DNA of 64,000 bases from JACCTU01 sp963769665. Its GTDB lineage: Bacteria; Actinomycetota; Thermoleophilia; Gaiellales; Gaiellaceae. The notes beneath the pieces were generated by a model. The model did not search any database. It was given only the letters and a program-made list of their open reading frames with translations, and was not told the origin of the DNA. The position numbers and the translations under genes were made by a program. The DNA lies in the NCBI GenBank assembly GCA_963769665.1, contig CAVYMQ010000003.1, positions 682,001 through 746,000 on the forward strand. The letters are read 5' to 3'. Positions 35,181-44,177 of the stretch are shown here, piece by piece (position 1 is the first letter of the stretch; each line of letters begins with the position of its first letter).

Positions 35181-37427
35181 CTAGGACGGACGGGCAGAGG
35201 GGAAATCGACAAGGCGGCCGAGAAAGCTCAGCGCTCCGTGCTTGTCGAGCGGCTCGTTCAGGTTGCCGCACTTCGGGCTCTGCACGCACGAGGGGCAGCC
35301 GTGCTCGCACGGGCAGCCTGCCAGCATGCGGACGGTGTCCTCGACCCAGCCCTCGAAGATCTCGAAGCCGCGCTCGTTGATCCCGACCCCGCCCGAGTGC
35401 CCGTCGTAGACGAAGATCGTGGGGCGGCCCGTCTGCGGATGGATGTTCGTCGAGAGCCCGCCGATGTCCCAGCGGTCGCACATCGCCCAGAGCGGGAGGA
35501 TCGCGATCATCGCGTGCTCCGCTGCGTGGAGCGTGCCGAGCAGGCGCGGCTCGCGGTCGAGGCCCTCGAGCTGCTCGGGCTCCGGGAGGTACCAGACCGC
35601 CTCGGTCTCGAACTCCGTGATCGGCATTTCGAGCCGGACGAGGTCGATCGTCGACTGGTCGCGGATCGACTTGCGCTGGTAGCCGACGACCTGCTCGGTC
35701 ACGACGACGCGACCGAACGTCACCTCCATCCCGAGCCGCCGCTCGACGCGGAGCGGCTCGGAGATCTCCGTCATCGTCTCCTTCTTCGCCTGCGTGTACC
35801 AGTCGCCTGAGAACGGCGCGACCAGCGCACGGCGGCCGTCGAGGTCGAGCTCTTCCACCAGATAGCGCTCGCCCATGTGCAGGTAGACGGCGCCGTCGTG
35901 AACGGTCGAGTACGCGCGCTCGCGCTCCACGAGGCCGAGCAGCGAGCCGGTCTCGACGTCGACGACCGTGAACGAGTCCGGGCTCGTCGAACGGAGTGGG
36001 ACGCGCGCGGCCGGATAGTCGCGGCCGGCCCAGACCCAGCCGCGCGGCGTGTGCTTCAGCTCGGGGAGCTCCGCCGCGCGCTCGAGCGCCTCGTCACCGA
36101 GCGTCGCGCGGTCGGCGTCGTCGATCGGCGCCTCGAACGCTGCCGCGCGCACATGGCCGTCGAGCACTCGCGGGTTCGCGTGGTCGAGGATCGCGGCCTC
36201 GACTTTTCTGTCGAGAAGCGTCTCTGGGAGACGCATGAAGTACTGATCGAGCGCGTCCTCGCTTGCGACGAGCACCGCGAGCCCGTGTCCTCGGCGTCCC
36301 GCGCGGCCCCACTGCTGCCGCAGCGACGCCATCGTCCCCGGGAAGCCGACCGAGATCGCGCAGTCGAGCAGGCCGATGTCGATCCCGAGCTCGAGCGCGT
36401 CGGTCGCGCTGACCCCGAGCAGGTCGCCTTCGACGAGCCGCCGCTCGATCTCCCGCCGCTGCTGGGGCGTGTAGCCCGCGCGGTACGGCGCGAGCCGCGC
36501 CGCGGTGGCCGGGTCGAGCCGGTCTGCCGCGAAGCGGTGGATCAGCTCTGCGGCCTTGCGGCTCTTCGCGAAGCAGATCGTGCGCAGGCCGCGCTGCGCG
36601 AGCTCTGCGAGCAGACGTGACGCGTCGCCGAGCGCGGAGGCGCGCACGCCGAGCTCCTCGTCGAGCAGCTCGGGGTTCCACAGCACGACGGTGCGCTCCG
36701 CGCGCGGCGCGGCGTCGTCGCCGACCACCGTAGCCTCGACGCCGAGCAGTCGCTCCGCGAGCTCGCCGGGGTTTGCGATCGTCGCGGAGGCGAGCAGGAA
36801 CTGCGGCTCCGCGCCGTACATCGCGGCCGCACGCCGAAGTCGGCGCAGGACGTTGCCGACGTGCGAGCCGAACACGCCGCGATACACGTGCGCCTCGTCG
36901 ACGACGACGTAACGCAGATTCTGCAGCACGTCGCCCCACCGGTCGTGGTGCGGGAGCACGCCGACATGGAGCATGTCGGGGTTCATGAGGATGAGGTTCG
37001 CCCACTTCCGGATCTGCCAGCGCCGGTCGCCTTCGGTGTCGCCGTCGTAGATCGCGGCCTTCACGCCGGGCACCGCGAGCTCGGTGAGCGTGCGCAGCTG
37101 GTCCTGCGCGAGCGCCTTCGTCGGGTAGAGGTACAGCGCGCGGGTCTTGGGCTCACGCGCGAGCGCGTCGAGCACCGGCAGGTTGAACGCGAGGGTCTTG
37201 CCGCTCGCCGTGCCTGTCGTGACGATCACGTGCTCGCCGCGGCGGGCCGCCTCCCACGCCTCGGCCTGATGGGCGTACAGGGCGTCGTGGCCGAGCCGCT
37301 CACGGACGCGCTGGTCGAGCTCGTCCGGGATCGGCGCGAAGCGGGCCGGCCGCGGCGGCTCGGGGCGCGTGTAGGCGACTTCCTCGCCCTCGAGCAGCTC
37401 CGCCCAGCTCGCCGTTCCGGTCGCCAT
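35181..37427 (-). CDS. MrfA/Hrq1-type DEAD/DEAH helicase (DUF1998)
   Basis: Superfamily 2 repair helicase of 748 aa. Motif I TTGTASGKTLAFNL, motif II VVVDEAHVYRG, motif III LLASATI and motif VI QQWGRAGRRG are present. The C-terminal DUF1998 zinc module is CPCEHGCPSCVQSPKCG, as in B. subtilis MrfA (YprA), which acts in mitomycin-lesion repair. ATG 37427 begins the conserved region. It is divergent from the TPP-riboswitch operon. Confidence 0.88.
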   Translation of the reverse strand: MATGTASWAELLEGEEVAYTRPEPPRPARFAPIPDELDQRVRERLGHDALYAHQAEAWEAARRGEHVIVTTGTASGKTLAFNLPVLDALAREPKTRALYLYPTKALAQDQLRTLTELAVPGVKAAIYDGDTEGDRRWQIRKWANLILMNPDMLHVGVLPHHDRWGDVLQNLRYVVVDEAHVYRGVFGSHVGNVLRRLRRAAAMYGAEPQFLLASATIANPGELAERLLGVEATVVGDDAAPRAERTVVLWNPELLDEELGVRASALGDASRLLAELAQRGLRTICFAKSRKAAELIHRFAADRLDPATAARLAPYRAGYTPQQRREIERRLVEGDLLGVSATDALELGIDIGLLDCAISVGFPGTMASLRQQWGRAGRRGHGLAVLVASEDALDQYFMRLPETLLDRKVEAAILDHANPRVLDGHVRAAAFEAPIDDADRATLGDEALERAAELPELKHTPRGWVWAGRDYPAARVPLRSTSPDSFTVVDVETGSLLGLVERERAYSTVHDGAVYLHMGERYLVEELDLDGRRALVAPFSGDWYTQAKKETMTEISEPLRVERRLGMEVTFGRVVVTEQVVGYQRKSIRDQSTIDLVRLEMPITEFETEAVWYLPEPEQLEGLDREPRLLGTLHAAEHAMIAILPLWAMCDRWDIGGLSTNIHPQTGRPTIFVYDGHSGGVGINERGFEIFEGWVEDTVRMLAGCPCEHGCPSCVQSPKCGNLNEPLDKHGALSFLGRLVDFPSARPS
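35185..35211 (-). promoter_or_regulatory. Candidate ECF42-dependent promoter
   Basis: On the minus strand TGTCGA (35211-35206), 17 bases, then CGTC (35188-35185). ECF42 promoters have been described with a TGTCGA -35 and a CGA/TC -10. It lies inside the 3' end of the helicase gene and would start transcription about 25 bases before the first YCII gene, giving autoregulation. Confidence 0.6.
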
Positions 37428-37448
37428 TCGACCCCAGGGTAGACTCGA

Positions 37449-37525
37449 GAGACCGGGGTGCCGCACCGCGCGGCTGAGAACACACCCGTCGAACCTGATC
37501 CGGGTCATGCCGGCGAAGGGAGGAG
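37449..37525 (+). ncRNA. TPP riboswitch (THI element)
   Basis: Conserved THI-box elements occur in order: GGGGTGC (37455 onward), GCTGAGA (37473-37479), ACCCGT, GAACCTGATC (37491-37500), a CCGG stem, and ATGCCGGCGAAGGGAGG. It binds thiamine pyrophosphate and precedes thiD-M-E-L. The ribosome site GGGAGGAG (37518-37525) lies at its 3' end, so translational control is likely. Confidence 0.95.
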
Positions 37526-37533
37526 CCACGTCC

Positions 37534-38307
37534 ATTCCGCGCGCCTTGACGATCGCAACGTCCGACTCGGGCGGCGGTGCGGGGATCCAGGCCGACCTCA
37601 AGGCATTCGCGGCCGCCGGCGTCTACGGCACGTCCGCGCTCGTCGCGCTGACCGCGCAGAACACGCAGGAGGTCACCGCCGTTCACGAGCTGCCCAGCGA
37701 CTTCATCCGCGCGCAGCTCCACGCCGTCTTCGACGACATCGGCGTCGACGCCGCGAAGACGGGCATGCTGTTTTCGAAGTCGATCGTCGACACGGTCGCG
37801 GACTTCTTGCATCAGCGACGCGTGCCGCTCGTGGTCGACCCGGTGCTGATCGCGAGCTCGGGCGCGAAGCTGCTGCTCGACGACGCGGTCGGCTCGCTGG
37901 TCTCGCGTCTCTTTCCGCTTGCGACCGTCGTGACCCCGAACCGCAACGAGGCGGTCGCGCTCGCCGGCTTCGACGGCACGCGCCGCGAGCTCGCCGAGCG
38001 CCTGCACGCGCTCGGCGCACCTGCGGTGATCGTCACGGGTGGGCACGGCGAGGACGCTGTCGACCATCTGTTCGTCGAAGGCCGGCACGTCGAGATCGCG
38101 GTCGAACGCCACGACGTCGCCGCGACACACGGGGCGGGCTGCACGCATTCGGCCACGCTCGCCGCGCTGCTCGCGAAAGGAGCGTCGCTCGAGGAGGCAG
38201 CGCGCGAAGCCGCGCGCGTGGCGTCGGAGGCGGTCCGGAACGGGCTCGTCGAGCTCGGCGGCGGCGAAGGGCCGGTCGACGTGCTGAACCTGAGGGGAGC
38301 AGCGTGA
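37534..38307 (+). CDS. thiD: Hydroxymethylpyrimidine (phosphate) kinase
   Basis: Phosphorylates HMP and HMP-P for thiamine synthesis. Ribokinase fold with ALTIATSDSGGGAGIQADLK, DPVLIASSG and the anion loop HGAGCTHSATLA. The ATG at 37507 is part of the riboswitch consensus and lies before the ribosome site, so it cannot be the start. ATT 37534 is 8 bases after GGAGGAG and gives the family start IPRALTIA; TTG 37546 is 20 bases away. About 257 aa. Confidence 0.9.
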   Translation: MPRALTIATSDSGGGAGIQADLKAFAAAGVYGTSALVALTAQNTQEVTAVHELPSDFIRAQLHAVFDDIGVDAAKTGMLFSKSIVDTVADFLHQRRVPLVVDPVLIASSGAKLLLDDAVGSLVSRLFPLATVVTPNRNEAVALAGFDGTRRELAERLHALGAPAVIVTGGHGEDAVDHLFVEGRHVEIAVERHDVAATHGAGCTHSATLAALLAKGASLEEAAREAARVASEAVRNGLVELGGGEGPVDVLNLRGAA

Positions 38308-39089
38308 GCGCGGGGTCGACGCTCGCTCGCCTGCGCGAGCAGCGGCCGCTGATCCACCAGATCACGAACTACGTCGTGATGAACGAGACCGCGAACGCGA
38401 CGCTTGCGCTCGGCGCGCTGCCGGTGATGGCGCACGCCCGCGAGGAGGTCGAGGAGATGGTCGGCCTCGCGAGTGCGCTCGTGCTCAACATCGGCACGCT
38501 GTCGCCGCCGTGGGTCGAGGCCATGCTCACCGCCGGCAAGGTCGCGAACGGGCGGGGGATCCCGGTCGTCCTCGACCCGGTCGGCGCGGGGGCGACGCGC
38601 TACCGCACCGAGACCGCGAAGCGCCTGCTCGACGAGATCGACGTGACCGTCCTCCGCGGCAACGCCGGCGAGGTCGCGACGCTCGTCGGCGTGCAAGCGG
38701 AGGTTCGCGGCGTCGAGTCGATCGGCGCGGCGGCCGATCCGGCCGAGCTGGCGCGGGAGGCGGCGCGAGCACTCGAGCTCGTCGCGTCCGTCACAGGCCC
38801 CGTCGACCGCGTCTCCGACGGCGTGCGGTCGCTCTCCGTGTCGAACGGGCACGAGCTGCTCGCGACCGTCACAGGCACGGGCTGCATGTCGAGCGCGATC
38901 ACCGGGTGCTTCCTCGCGGCGAACCCGAACGCGCTCGAGGCTGCCGCCGAGGCCCTCGCCGCGTTCGGGTTCGCCGGCGAAGACGCGGCCGCGGTCGCCA
39001 AGGGACCCGGCACGTTCCACGCCGCGCTCTACGACGCCCTCTACGCGTTGACGCCCGAGTCGCTCGACGAGCGCGCGAGGATCGCGTGA
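38304..39089 (+). CDS. thiM: Hydroxyethylthiazole kinase
   Basis: Salvage kinase for the thiazole half of thiamine. N-terminal PLIHQITNYVVMNETANATLA, the VLDPVGAGATRYR loop and anion hole TVTGTGCMSSAI match the family. 261 aa. GTG 38304 overlaps the thiD stop (GTGA). Confidence 0.94.
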   Translation: MSAGSTLARLREQRPLIHQITNYVVMNETANATLALGALPVMAHAREEVEEMVGLASALVLNIGTLSPPWVEAMLTAGKVANGRGIPVVLDPVGAGATRYRTETAKRLLDEIDVTVLRGNAGEVATLVGVQAEVRGVESIGAAADPAELAREAARALELVASVTGPVDRVSDGVRSLSVSNGHELLATVTGTGCMSSAITGCFLAANPNALEAAAEALAAFGFAGEDAAAVAKGPGTFHAALYDALYALTPESLDERARIA

Positions 39090-39646
39090 GGCTACACGCG
39101 CTTGTCGAGGACCTCGAGACGGCTCGCGCGGCCGTCGCAGGCGGCGCAACCGTGATCCAGCTGCGTGTCAAGGAGGCGTCGACGAGGGAGCTCGTCGAGC
39201 TCGGGCGACCGCTACGCGAGCTCGACGCGATGTTCGTCGTCAACGACGACGTCGACGCGGCGATCCGGCTCGAGGCCGACGGCGTCCACCTCGGCCGCGA
39301 CGACGACGGCGCGGAGCGTGCGCTCGGCGCGGGGCTGAAGCTCGGGCTCTCCGCGTGGGACGTCGGCCAGGCGATCGCCGGAGCACGCTCGGGCGCCTTG
39401 TACATCGGCGCGGGCCCGATCTGGGAGACCCCGTCGAAGCCCGACGCCGACCCGGCCATCGGCCTCGACGGCCTCGCCGGGATCGTCGACGCGGTCGACA
39501 TCCCCGTGGTTGCGATCGGCGGAATCGACACGACGAACGCCGGCGCGTGCATCGCAGCGGGTGCGGCGGGTGTCGCCGTGATCCGCGCCGCGAGCGACGC
39601 GCGCGCGCTCCGCGAGGTGATCGATGAAGCTCTCGCAGGTCGGTGA
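39086..39646 (+). CDS. thiE: Thiamine-phosphate synthase
   Basis: Joins HMP-PP and thiazole phosphate. TIM barrel of 186 aa, on the short side, with VIQLRVKEAST, VVNDDVDAAIRLEADGVHLG, YIGAGPIWETPSKPDAD and VAIGGIDTTNA. GTG 39086 overlaps thiM by 4 bases; the end overlaps thiL by 23. Confidence 0.92.
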   Translation: MRLHALVEDLETARAAVAGGATVIQLRVKEASTRELVELGRPLRELDAMFVVNDDVDAAIRLEADGVHLGRDDDGAERALGAGLKLGLSAWDVGQAIAGARSGALYIGAGPIWETPSKPDADPAIGLDGLAGIVDAVDIPVVAIGGIDTTNAGACIAAGAAGVAVIRAASDARALREVIDEALAGR

Positions 39647-40418
39647 GCTCGGCCTGCTCGCGGAGCTCGAGCGCCGTGGGCTCGCGCAGGCGATCGAGAA
39701 CGACGCGGCACAGGTCGACGGTCTCGTCGTCACGCAGGACGCGCTCGTGGAGGGCGTCCACTTCCGGCTCGACTGGATCTCGTGGCGCGATCTCGGCTGG
39801 CGCGCCGCGGCCGTCAACCTGAGCGACCTCGCCGCGTCGGGCGCCGAGCCAGTGGGCCTCGTCGTCTCGTTCGCGGCGTCGGGAGACACGAACGTGGACG
39901 ACGTGCTCGAGCTGTACGAGGGGATCGCCGAAACGGGTGTGCCCGTGGTCGGCGGCGACACGACGCGTTCGGGGCAGCTGATGTTGAGCGTGACGGCACT
40001 GGGTCGGTCCGAGCGCGTCCCCGGGCGCTCAGGCGCGCGGCCGGGCGACCTACTCGTCGTGACCGGGCCGCTCGGCGCGGCCGGCGCGGCGTTTCGCAAC
40101 CGCGGCTTCGTGCGTCCATCGCTCCGGCTCGAGGAGGGCCGCCGCCTCGCGACCGTGGCGAGCGCGATGCTCGACCTCTCCGACGGCCTGTCGCAGGACG
40201 CCGGTCACATCGCCGCGCGCTCGGGCGTCCGCTGCGTGATCGACCTCGAGCGGGTCCCGCTCGCCGACGGTGCGACCGTCGACGACCTCGGCTTCGGCGA
40301 GGACTATGAGCTGCTCGCGGCGACCCGCGACCCGCTCGACTTCACCGTGATCGGGCGCTGCGAGGAAGGCGCCGGAGTCGAGGGAATTCCGGACGCCGGC
40401 TGGGAGCACTTCCGCTAG
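39624..40418 (+). CDS. thiL: Thiamine-monophosphate kinase
   Basis: Makes TPP from thiamine phosphate, completing the riboswitch operon. PurM-like fold with VTQDALVEGVHF, AVNLSDLAASGAEP, VVGGDTTRS and LDLSDGLSQDAGHIA. At 264 aa it is shorter than the usual 310-330. The N-terminal GDDAA motif reads ENDAA, losing the leading Gly-Asp. ATG 39624. Shares CTAG with the convergent glycosyltransferase. Confidence 0.9.
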   Translation: MKLSQVGELGLLAELERRGLAQAIENDAAQVDGLVVTQDALVEGVHFRLDWISWRDLGWRAAAVNLSDLAASGAEPVGLVVSFAASGDTNVDDVLELYEGIAETGVPVVGGDTTRSGQLMLSVTALGRSERVPGRSGARPGDLLVVTGPLGAAGAAFRNRGFVRPSLRLEEGRRLATVASAMLDLSDGLSQDAGHIAARSGVRCVIDLERVPLADGATVDDLGFGEDYELLAATRDPLDFTVIGRCEEGAGVEGIPDAGWEHFR

Positions 40419-41125
40419 AGCTTGCCGCGGAGCGCGTCGAGCCGCAGCGCGGGCACCTTCCAGATCGCCTCGAGCACGATGCTCTTCGACATCTTGGAGC
40501 CGCCCTCCTCGCGGTCGACGAACGTGATCGGCACCTCGGCGACGGTGAAGCCCTTGCGCAGTGCGCGGTAGGTCGTCTCGATCTGGAACGCGTAGCCCTT
40601 CGCGTCGATCGCGTCGAGGTCGATCGCCTCGAGCACCTCGCGGCGGTAGCACTTGAACCCGCCGGTGAGATCGCGCACACGCGCCTGCAGCCAGAGCTGC
40701 GCATACACGCAGCCGCCCCGCGAGATGAAGCGCCGCAGCAGCCCCCAGTTGGGGATCTTCCCTCCGGGGACGTAGCGCGAGCCGAGCACGAGGTCGGCGC
40801 CCTCCTCCGCCCGCGCGGTCAGGCGCGCGACGTCCTTCGGCTCGTGCGAGAAGTCGCAGTCCATTTCGAGGATCAGCTCCGCACCGTCCGCGAGCGCGCG
40901 GCGGAAGCCGGCGAGGTACGCCGGACCGAGGCCTTCCTTCCGCTCGCGGTGGAGAACGTCGACGGCATCGAGCTCCGCGGCGAGCCCATCGGCCAGGCGA
41001 CCGGTGCCGTCCGGAGAGTTGTCGTCGATCACGAGCACGCGCACGCCCTCGGCGACGAGCGCGCGCACCATCCGCTCGACGTTCTCGGCCTCGTTGTAGG
41101 TGGGGAGACAGACGGTCGCCTGCAC
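40415..41125 (-). CDS. Polyprenol-phosphate mannose/glucose synthase-like glycosyltransferase 2
   Basis: GT-A glycosyltransferase of 236 aa like DPM1/Ppm1: CLPTYNEAENVERM, VIDDNSPDGT, the metal motif in LEMDCDFSHEP, and VLGSRYVPGG. It has no membrane domain, so it is likely a soluble or peripheral synthase charging polyprenol phosphate with a hexose for envelope glycans. GTG 41125. Confidence 0.88.
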   Translation of the reverse strand: MQATVCLPTYNEAENVERMVRALVAEGVRVLVIDDNSPDGTGRLADGLAAELDAVDVLHRERKEGLGPAYLAGFRRALADGAELILEMDCDFSHEPKDVARLTARAEEGADLVLGSRYVPGGKIPNWGLLRRFISRGGCVYAQLWLQARVRDLTGGFKCYRREVLEAIDLDAIDAKGYAFQIETTYRALRKGFTVAEVPITFVDREEGGSKMSKSIVLEAIWKVPALRLDALRGKL

Positions 41126-41144
41126 GCGCCTATGATCGCTGCTC
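41126..41144. promoter_or_regulatory. Divergent glycosyltransferase / polX start region
   Basis: A 19-base gap between start codons. TATGAT (41131-41136) ends 8 bases before the polX GTG; the opposite strand has GATCAT 6 bases before the glycosyltransferase GTG. No Shine-Dalgarno on either side. Confidence 0.45.
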
Positions 41145-42854
41145 GTGGCGAAGGCGCTGCCGAAGAACCAGGAAGTGGCCGAGCAGCTGGAGTTGCTCGC
41201 CGATCTGCTGGAGCTCGAAGGCGAGCCGTCTTTCCGGGTGATCGCGTACCGTCGCGCGGCCACGCGGATCCGGGAGACGCCGGGCTCGGTCGCCCAACTC
41301 GCGCTCGACGGCGCCGCCAAGGAGCTGCCCGGGATCGGTAAGACGATCGAGGAGAAGATCGTGCAGATCGTCGACGACGGCGAGATGCACGCCCTGACGA
41401 AGCGCAAGGCGCAGGTGCCGCCCGAGGTCGTGAGCTTCATGCGCCTGCCCGGGCTCGGGCCGAAGTCGGCCGCCAAGATCTGGAAGGAGCTCGGGATCAC
41501 GACCGTCGCCGACCTTCGCACGGCGGCCGAGGCGGAACAGCTTCGGACGCTGTCCGGCTTCGGCGCGCGAACCGAGGAGCGGATCCTGCACGCGCTCTCG
41601 CAGGAGGCGACGCTCGAACCGGTGCGGCCGCTGCTCGGGGCTGGGCTCTCGCCCGTGCTCGCGGTCGTCGAGGTGCTGCGCGCCCATCCCGCCGCCGATC
41701 TCGTCTCGGAGGCGGGAAGCGTCCGCCGGCGCAAGGAGACGTTTCGCGACCTCGACGTGATCGCGACCGCGAAGGATCCGCGCGCGCTGATCGACTACTT
41801 CGTCGCGCTCGAGTGGGTCTCGGAGATTGCCGCGCACGGCGACACGAAGGCGACGGTCGTCTCGCACGATGGGCTGCGCTTCGACCTGCGCGTGGTGCCG
41901 CCCGAGTCGTTCGGGAACCTCCTCCAGCACTTCACGGGCTCGAAGGACCACAACGTCGCGCTGCGCGAAGCGGCCGTCAAGCAAGGGCTTTCGATCTCCG
42001 AGTACGGCGTCAAGACCGTCGAGACGGGCGAGGTCTTCACGACGCGCGACGAGGCCGAGCTCTACGAGTTCCTGGGCTATCAGTACATCCCGCCCGAGCT
42101 CCGCGAGAACCTCGGTGAGCTCGACGCCGCGCGCAAGGGCGACCTGCCGGAGCTCGTGGAGGTCAAGCACGTGCGCGGCGACCTGCACGTCCACTCGACG
42201 TGGTCGTCGGACGGCAAGAACACGATCGAGGAGATGGCGCGCCGCTGCATGGAGCGCGGCTACCAGTACATGGCGATCACCGACCACTCGCACTACCTGC
42301 GCGAGGGCCGACTCGAGGCGCAGTGGCGCGAGGTCGAGCAGCTGAACGAGAAGCTCGCGCCGTTTCGCATCTTGCGCGGGATCGAGGCGAACATCCGGGC
42401 GAACGGCGAGGTCGACGTCACGGACGAGCTGCTCGCCGAGCTCGACTGGGTCGTCGCGTCGCTGCACCAGGCGTTCGACAAGAACCCGACCGAGCGGATC
42501 ATCAGCGCGATGGAGCACCCGCGCGTCCACTGCATCGGGCACCCGACAGCACGGAAGATCAACAAGCGCCCTCCGGCCGACGTCGACGTCGAGCGTGTGA
42601 TCGAGAAGGGGCTCGAGACGAAGACGTTCCTCGAACTGAACTCGCAGCCCGACCGCCTCGACCTGCGCGACGTGAACGCCCGCCGAGCGGGGGAGGCAGG
42701 TCTGAAGATTCCCGTGGACACCGACGCGCACCAGCTCAGCGCGCTCGACTGGATGGAGATCGGGATCGCCCAAGCCCGCCGCGCGTGGCTGACGAAGGAC
42801 CAGGTGCTGAACACGCGTACCTGGAAGCAGATCGAGAAGCTGAAGAAGCGCTAG
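41145..42854 (+). CDS. polX: DNA polymerase X with PHP domain
   Basis: Bacterial family X polymerase for base-excision gap filling, 569 aa. Helix-hairpin-helix segments (ELPGIGKTIEEKIV, LPGLGPKSAAKIW), the nucleotidyltransferase motif AGSVRRRKETFRDLDVI and FDLRVV carry the acidic residues. The C-terminal PHP domain starts DLHVHSTWSSDG and has AITDHSHYL and PVDTDAHQ metal motifs, a likely exonuclease. GTG 41145. Confidence 0.95.
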   Translation: MAKALPKNQEVAEQLELLADLLELEGEPSFRVIAYRRAATRIRETPGSVAQLALDGAAKELPGIGKTIEEKIVQIVDDGEMHALTKRKAQVPPEVVSFMRLPGLGPKSAAKIWKELGITTVADLRTAAEAEQLRTLSGFGARTEERILHALSQEATLEPVRPLLGAGLSPVLAVVEVLRAHPAADLVSEAGSVRRRKETFRDLDVIATAKDPRALIDYFVALEWVSEIAAHGDTKATVVSHDGLRFDLRVVPPESFGNLLQHFTGSKDHNVALREAAVKQGLSISEYGVKTVETGEVFTTRDEAELYEFLGYQYIPPELRENLGELDAARKGDLPELVEVKHVRGDLHVHSTWSSDGKNTIEEMARRCMERGYQYMAITDHSHYLREGRLEAQWREVEQLNEKLAPFRILRGIEANIRANGEVDVTDELLAELDWVVASLHQAFDKNPTERIISAMEHPRVHCIGHPTARKINKRPPADVDVERVIEKGLETKTFLELNSQPDRLDLRDVNARRAGEAGLKIPVDTDAHQLSALDWMEIGIAQARRAWLTKDQVLNTRTWKQIEKLKKR

Positions 42855-43450
42855 CGGTCGAGCGCGAGCCGTGCGCCGAGCGCGATCAAGACGACGCCGG
42901 TGACCGCCTCGCTGACGACGCGGAACCGCCGGCTGCGCGCGACGACGCCGACGATCAGCGTGTAGACGACGAGCCACGTCAGCCCGATCGCGAGGAACAC
43001 GGCCGCGAGGAGCGCGGACTTGGCGGCGGGATCGCCGTGCGAGATGAATTGCGGGAGCAGTGTCGTGAAGAGGACCGCGAGCTTCGGGTTCAGCAAGTTC
43101 GTGACGAGCCCCTGCCGAAACGGCGAGCCCGTGGGCTTCGGCGCCTCGATCCGTTCTTCACCGCGGCGAAGCGAGAGAAGCGACTGCACGCCGAGGTAGA
43201 CGAGGTAGGCGGCGCCCGCGAGCTTGAGGACGGTGAACACCGTCGCCGACGCCGCGAGCACGGCGGCGACGCCGAGCGCGCTCATCGTCGCCCAGACGAA
43301 CAGGCCGACCGCGATCCCTGCGACCGTGCGAAAGCCTGCTGCGCGACCTCCGCGGACGGTGTTCCGCAGAACGAGCGCCATGTCGGGTCCCGGCGAGATC
43401 GAGATGACCAGGGCAACGCCTGCGAACGCGAGGAGTTGGCCGTCGATCAC
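42851..43450 (-). CDS. LysE/RhtB-family amino-acid exporter
   Basis: 199 aa, six predicted membrane helices. The N-terminal SISPGPDMALVLRNTVRGGRAAGF is the LysE/RhtB signature; GLVTNLLNPKLAVLFTTLLPQF is the second motif. Substrate unknown. GTG 43450 overlaps the otsB stop (GTGA). Confidence 0.9.
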   Translation of the reverse strand: MIDGQLLAFAGVALVISISPGPDMALVLRNTVRGGRAAGFRTVAGIAVGLFVWATMSALGVAAVLAASATVFTVLKLAGAAYLVYLGVQSLLSLRRGEERIEAPKPTGSPFRQGLVTNLLNPKLAVLFTTLLPQFISHGDPAAKSALLAAVFLAIGLTWLVVYTLIVGVVARSRRFRVVSEAVTGVVLIALGARLALDR

Positions 43451-44160
43451 AATGTCCTCAGCAGGTCGAGCAACTCCGCCGGCGAGCCGACGACGACGTC
43501 CGCGCCCTCCTCGATTCCGCGTGGCCCTTCGTCGGAGACGACGCCGACGCGCACGCCCCATTCGATCTCGTCGAGCGCGCGGAAGGCATCGAGGTCGGTC
43601 GAGTCGTCGCCCGCGTAGAGCGCATGCTCCAGGCCGCGAGCACGCAGGAGGTGCCGGACCGCGGTCCCCTTGTTCGTCTCGAGCGGCGGCCGGAGCTCGA
43701 GCACCATCCGCCCGAAGCGGGGCACGAGCCCCGCGTCACGCGCTCGTGTCGCGACTTCCAGCAGGTAGGCCTCGGCGGCCTCGGGGTCATCGGCGGTGCG
43801 GTAGTGGTAGGAGAGCGTGAGCCCCTTGTCCTCGACCGGCCACGCGACGCCTTCGGCGAACTCGCGCAGCCGCGAAGACCACGCGGGCGCCTCGGGGTCG
43901 AGCTCGAGCCCGTGCTCACCGACGTAGACGAGCTCGTCGAGCCCGACGATCCGTCGTGCGTCGTCGCCGGCCCGGCCGCTCACGCAGGCGACGAGGGCGT
44001 ACTTGCCGTTCAAGCGCCGGAGCTCCTCGCGCGTCTCGTCGGGCACGCGGGCGTCCTCGGGTCGGTCGACGATCGGGGCGAGGACTCCGTCCACGTCGAG
44101 GATGATCGCCGCGCGCTCGGGCGCCTCTCGCAGCCGCTCGAGCAGCTCGTCCGGCTCCAC
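43447..44160 (-). CDS. otsB: Trehalose-6-phosphate phosphatase
   Basis: HAD phosphatase making trehalose. ILDVDGVLAPIVDRPEDA has the Asp nucleophile; CVSGRAGDDARRIVG, LELRPPLETNKGTAVRHLL and YAGDDSTDLDAFRAL follow, all OtsB motifs. 237 aa. No otsA is nearby. GTG 44160 is 17 bases from the divergent permease start. Confidence 0.9.
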   Translation of the reverse strand: MEPDELLERLREAPERAAIILDVDGVLAPIVDRPEDARVPDETREELRRLNGKYALVACVSGRAGDDARRIVGLDELVYVGEHGLELDPEAPAWSSRLREFAEGVAWPVEDKGLTLSYHYRTADDPEAAEAYLLEVATRARDAGLVPRFGRMVLELRPPLETNKGTAVRHLLRARGLEHALYAGDDSTDLDAFRALDEIEWGVRVGVVSDEGPRGIEEGADVVVGSPAELLDLLRTL

Positions 44161-44177
44161 GCGCCTACGATACGCGG
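44161..44177. promoter_or_regulatory. Symmetric bidirectional leaderless promoter (otsB / TSUP)
   Basis: TACGATA (44166-44172) contains TACGAT on plus, ending 6 bases before GTG 44178, and TATCGT on minus, ending 6 bases before GTG 44160. The two -10 hexamers overlap on opposite strands. Confidence 0.55.

Noticed and set aside
37507..37533. thiD start at ATG 37507
   Set aside because: This ATG is part of the conserved TPP riboswitch core and lies before the ribosome site.
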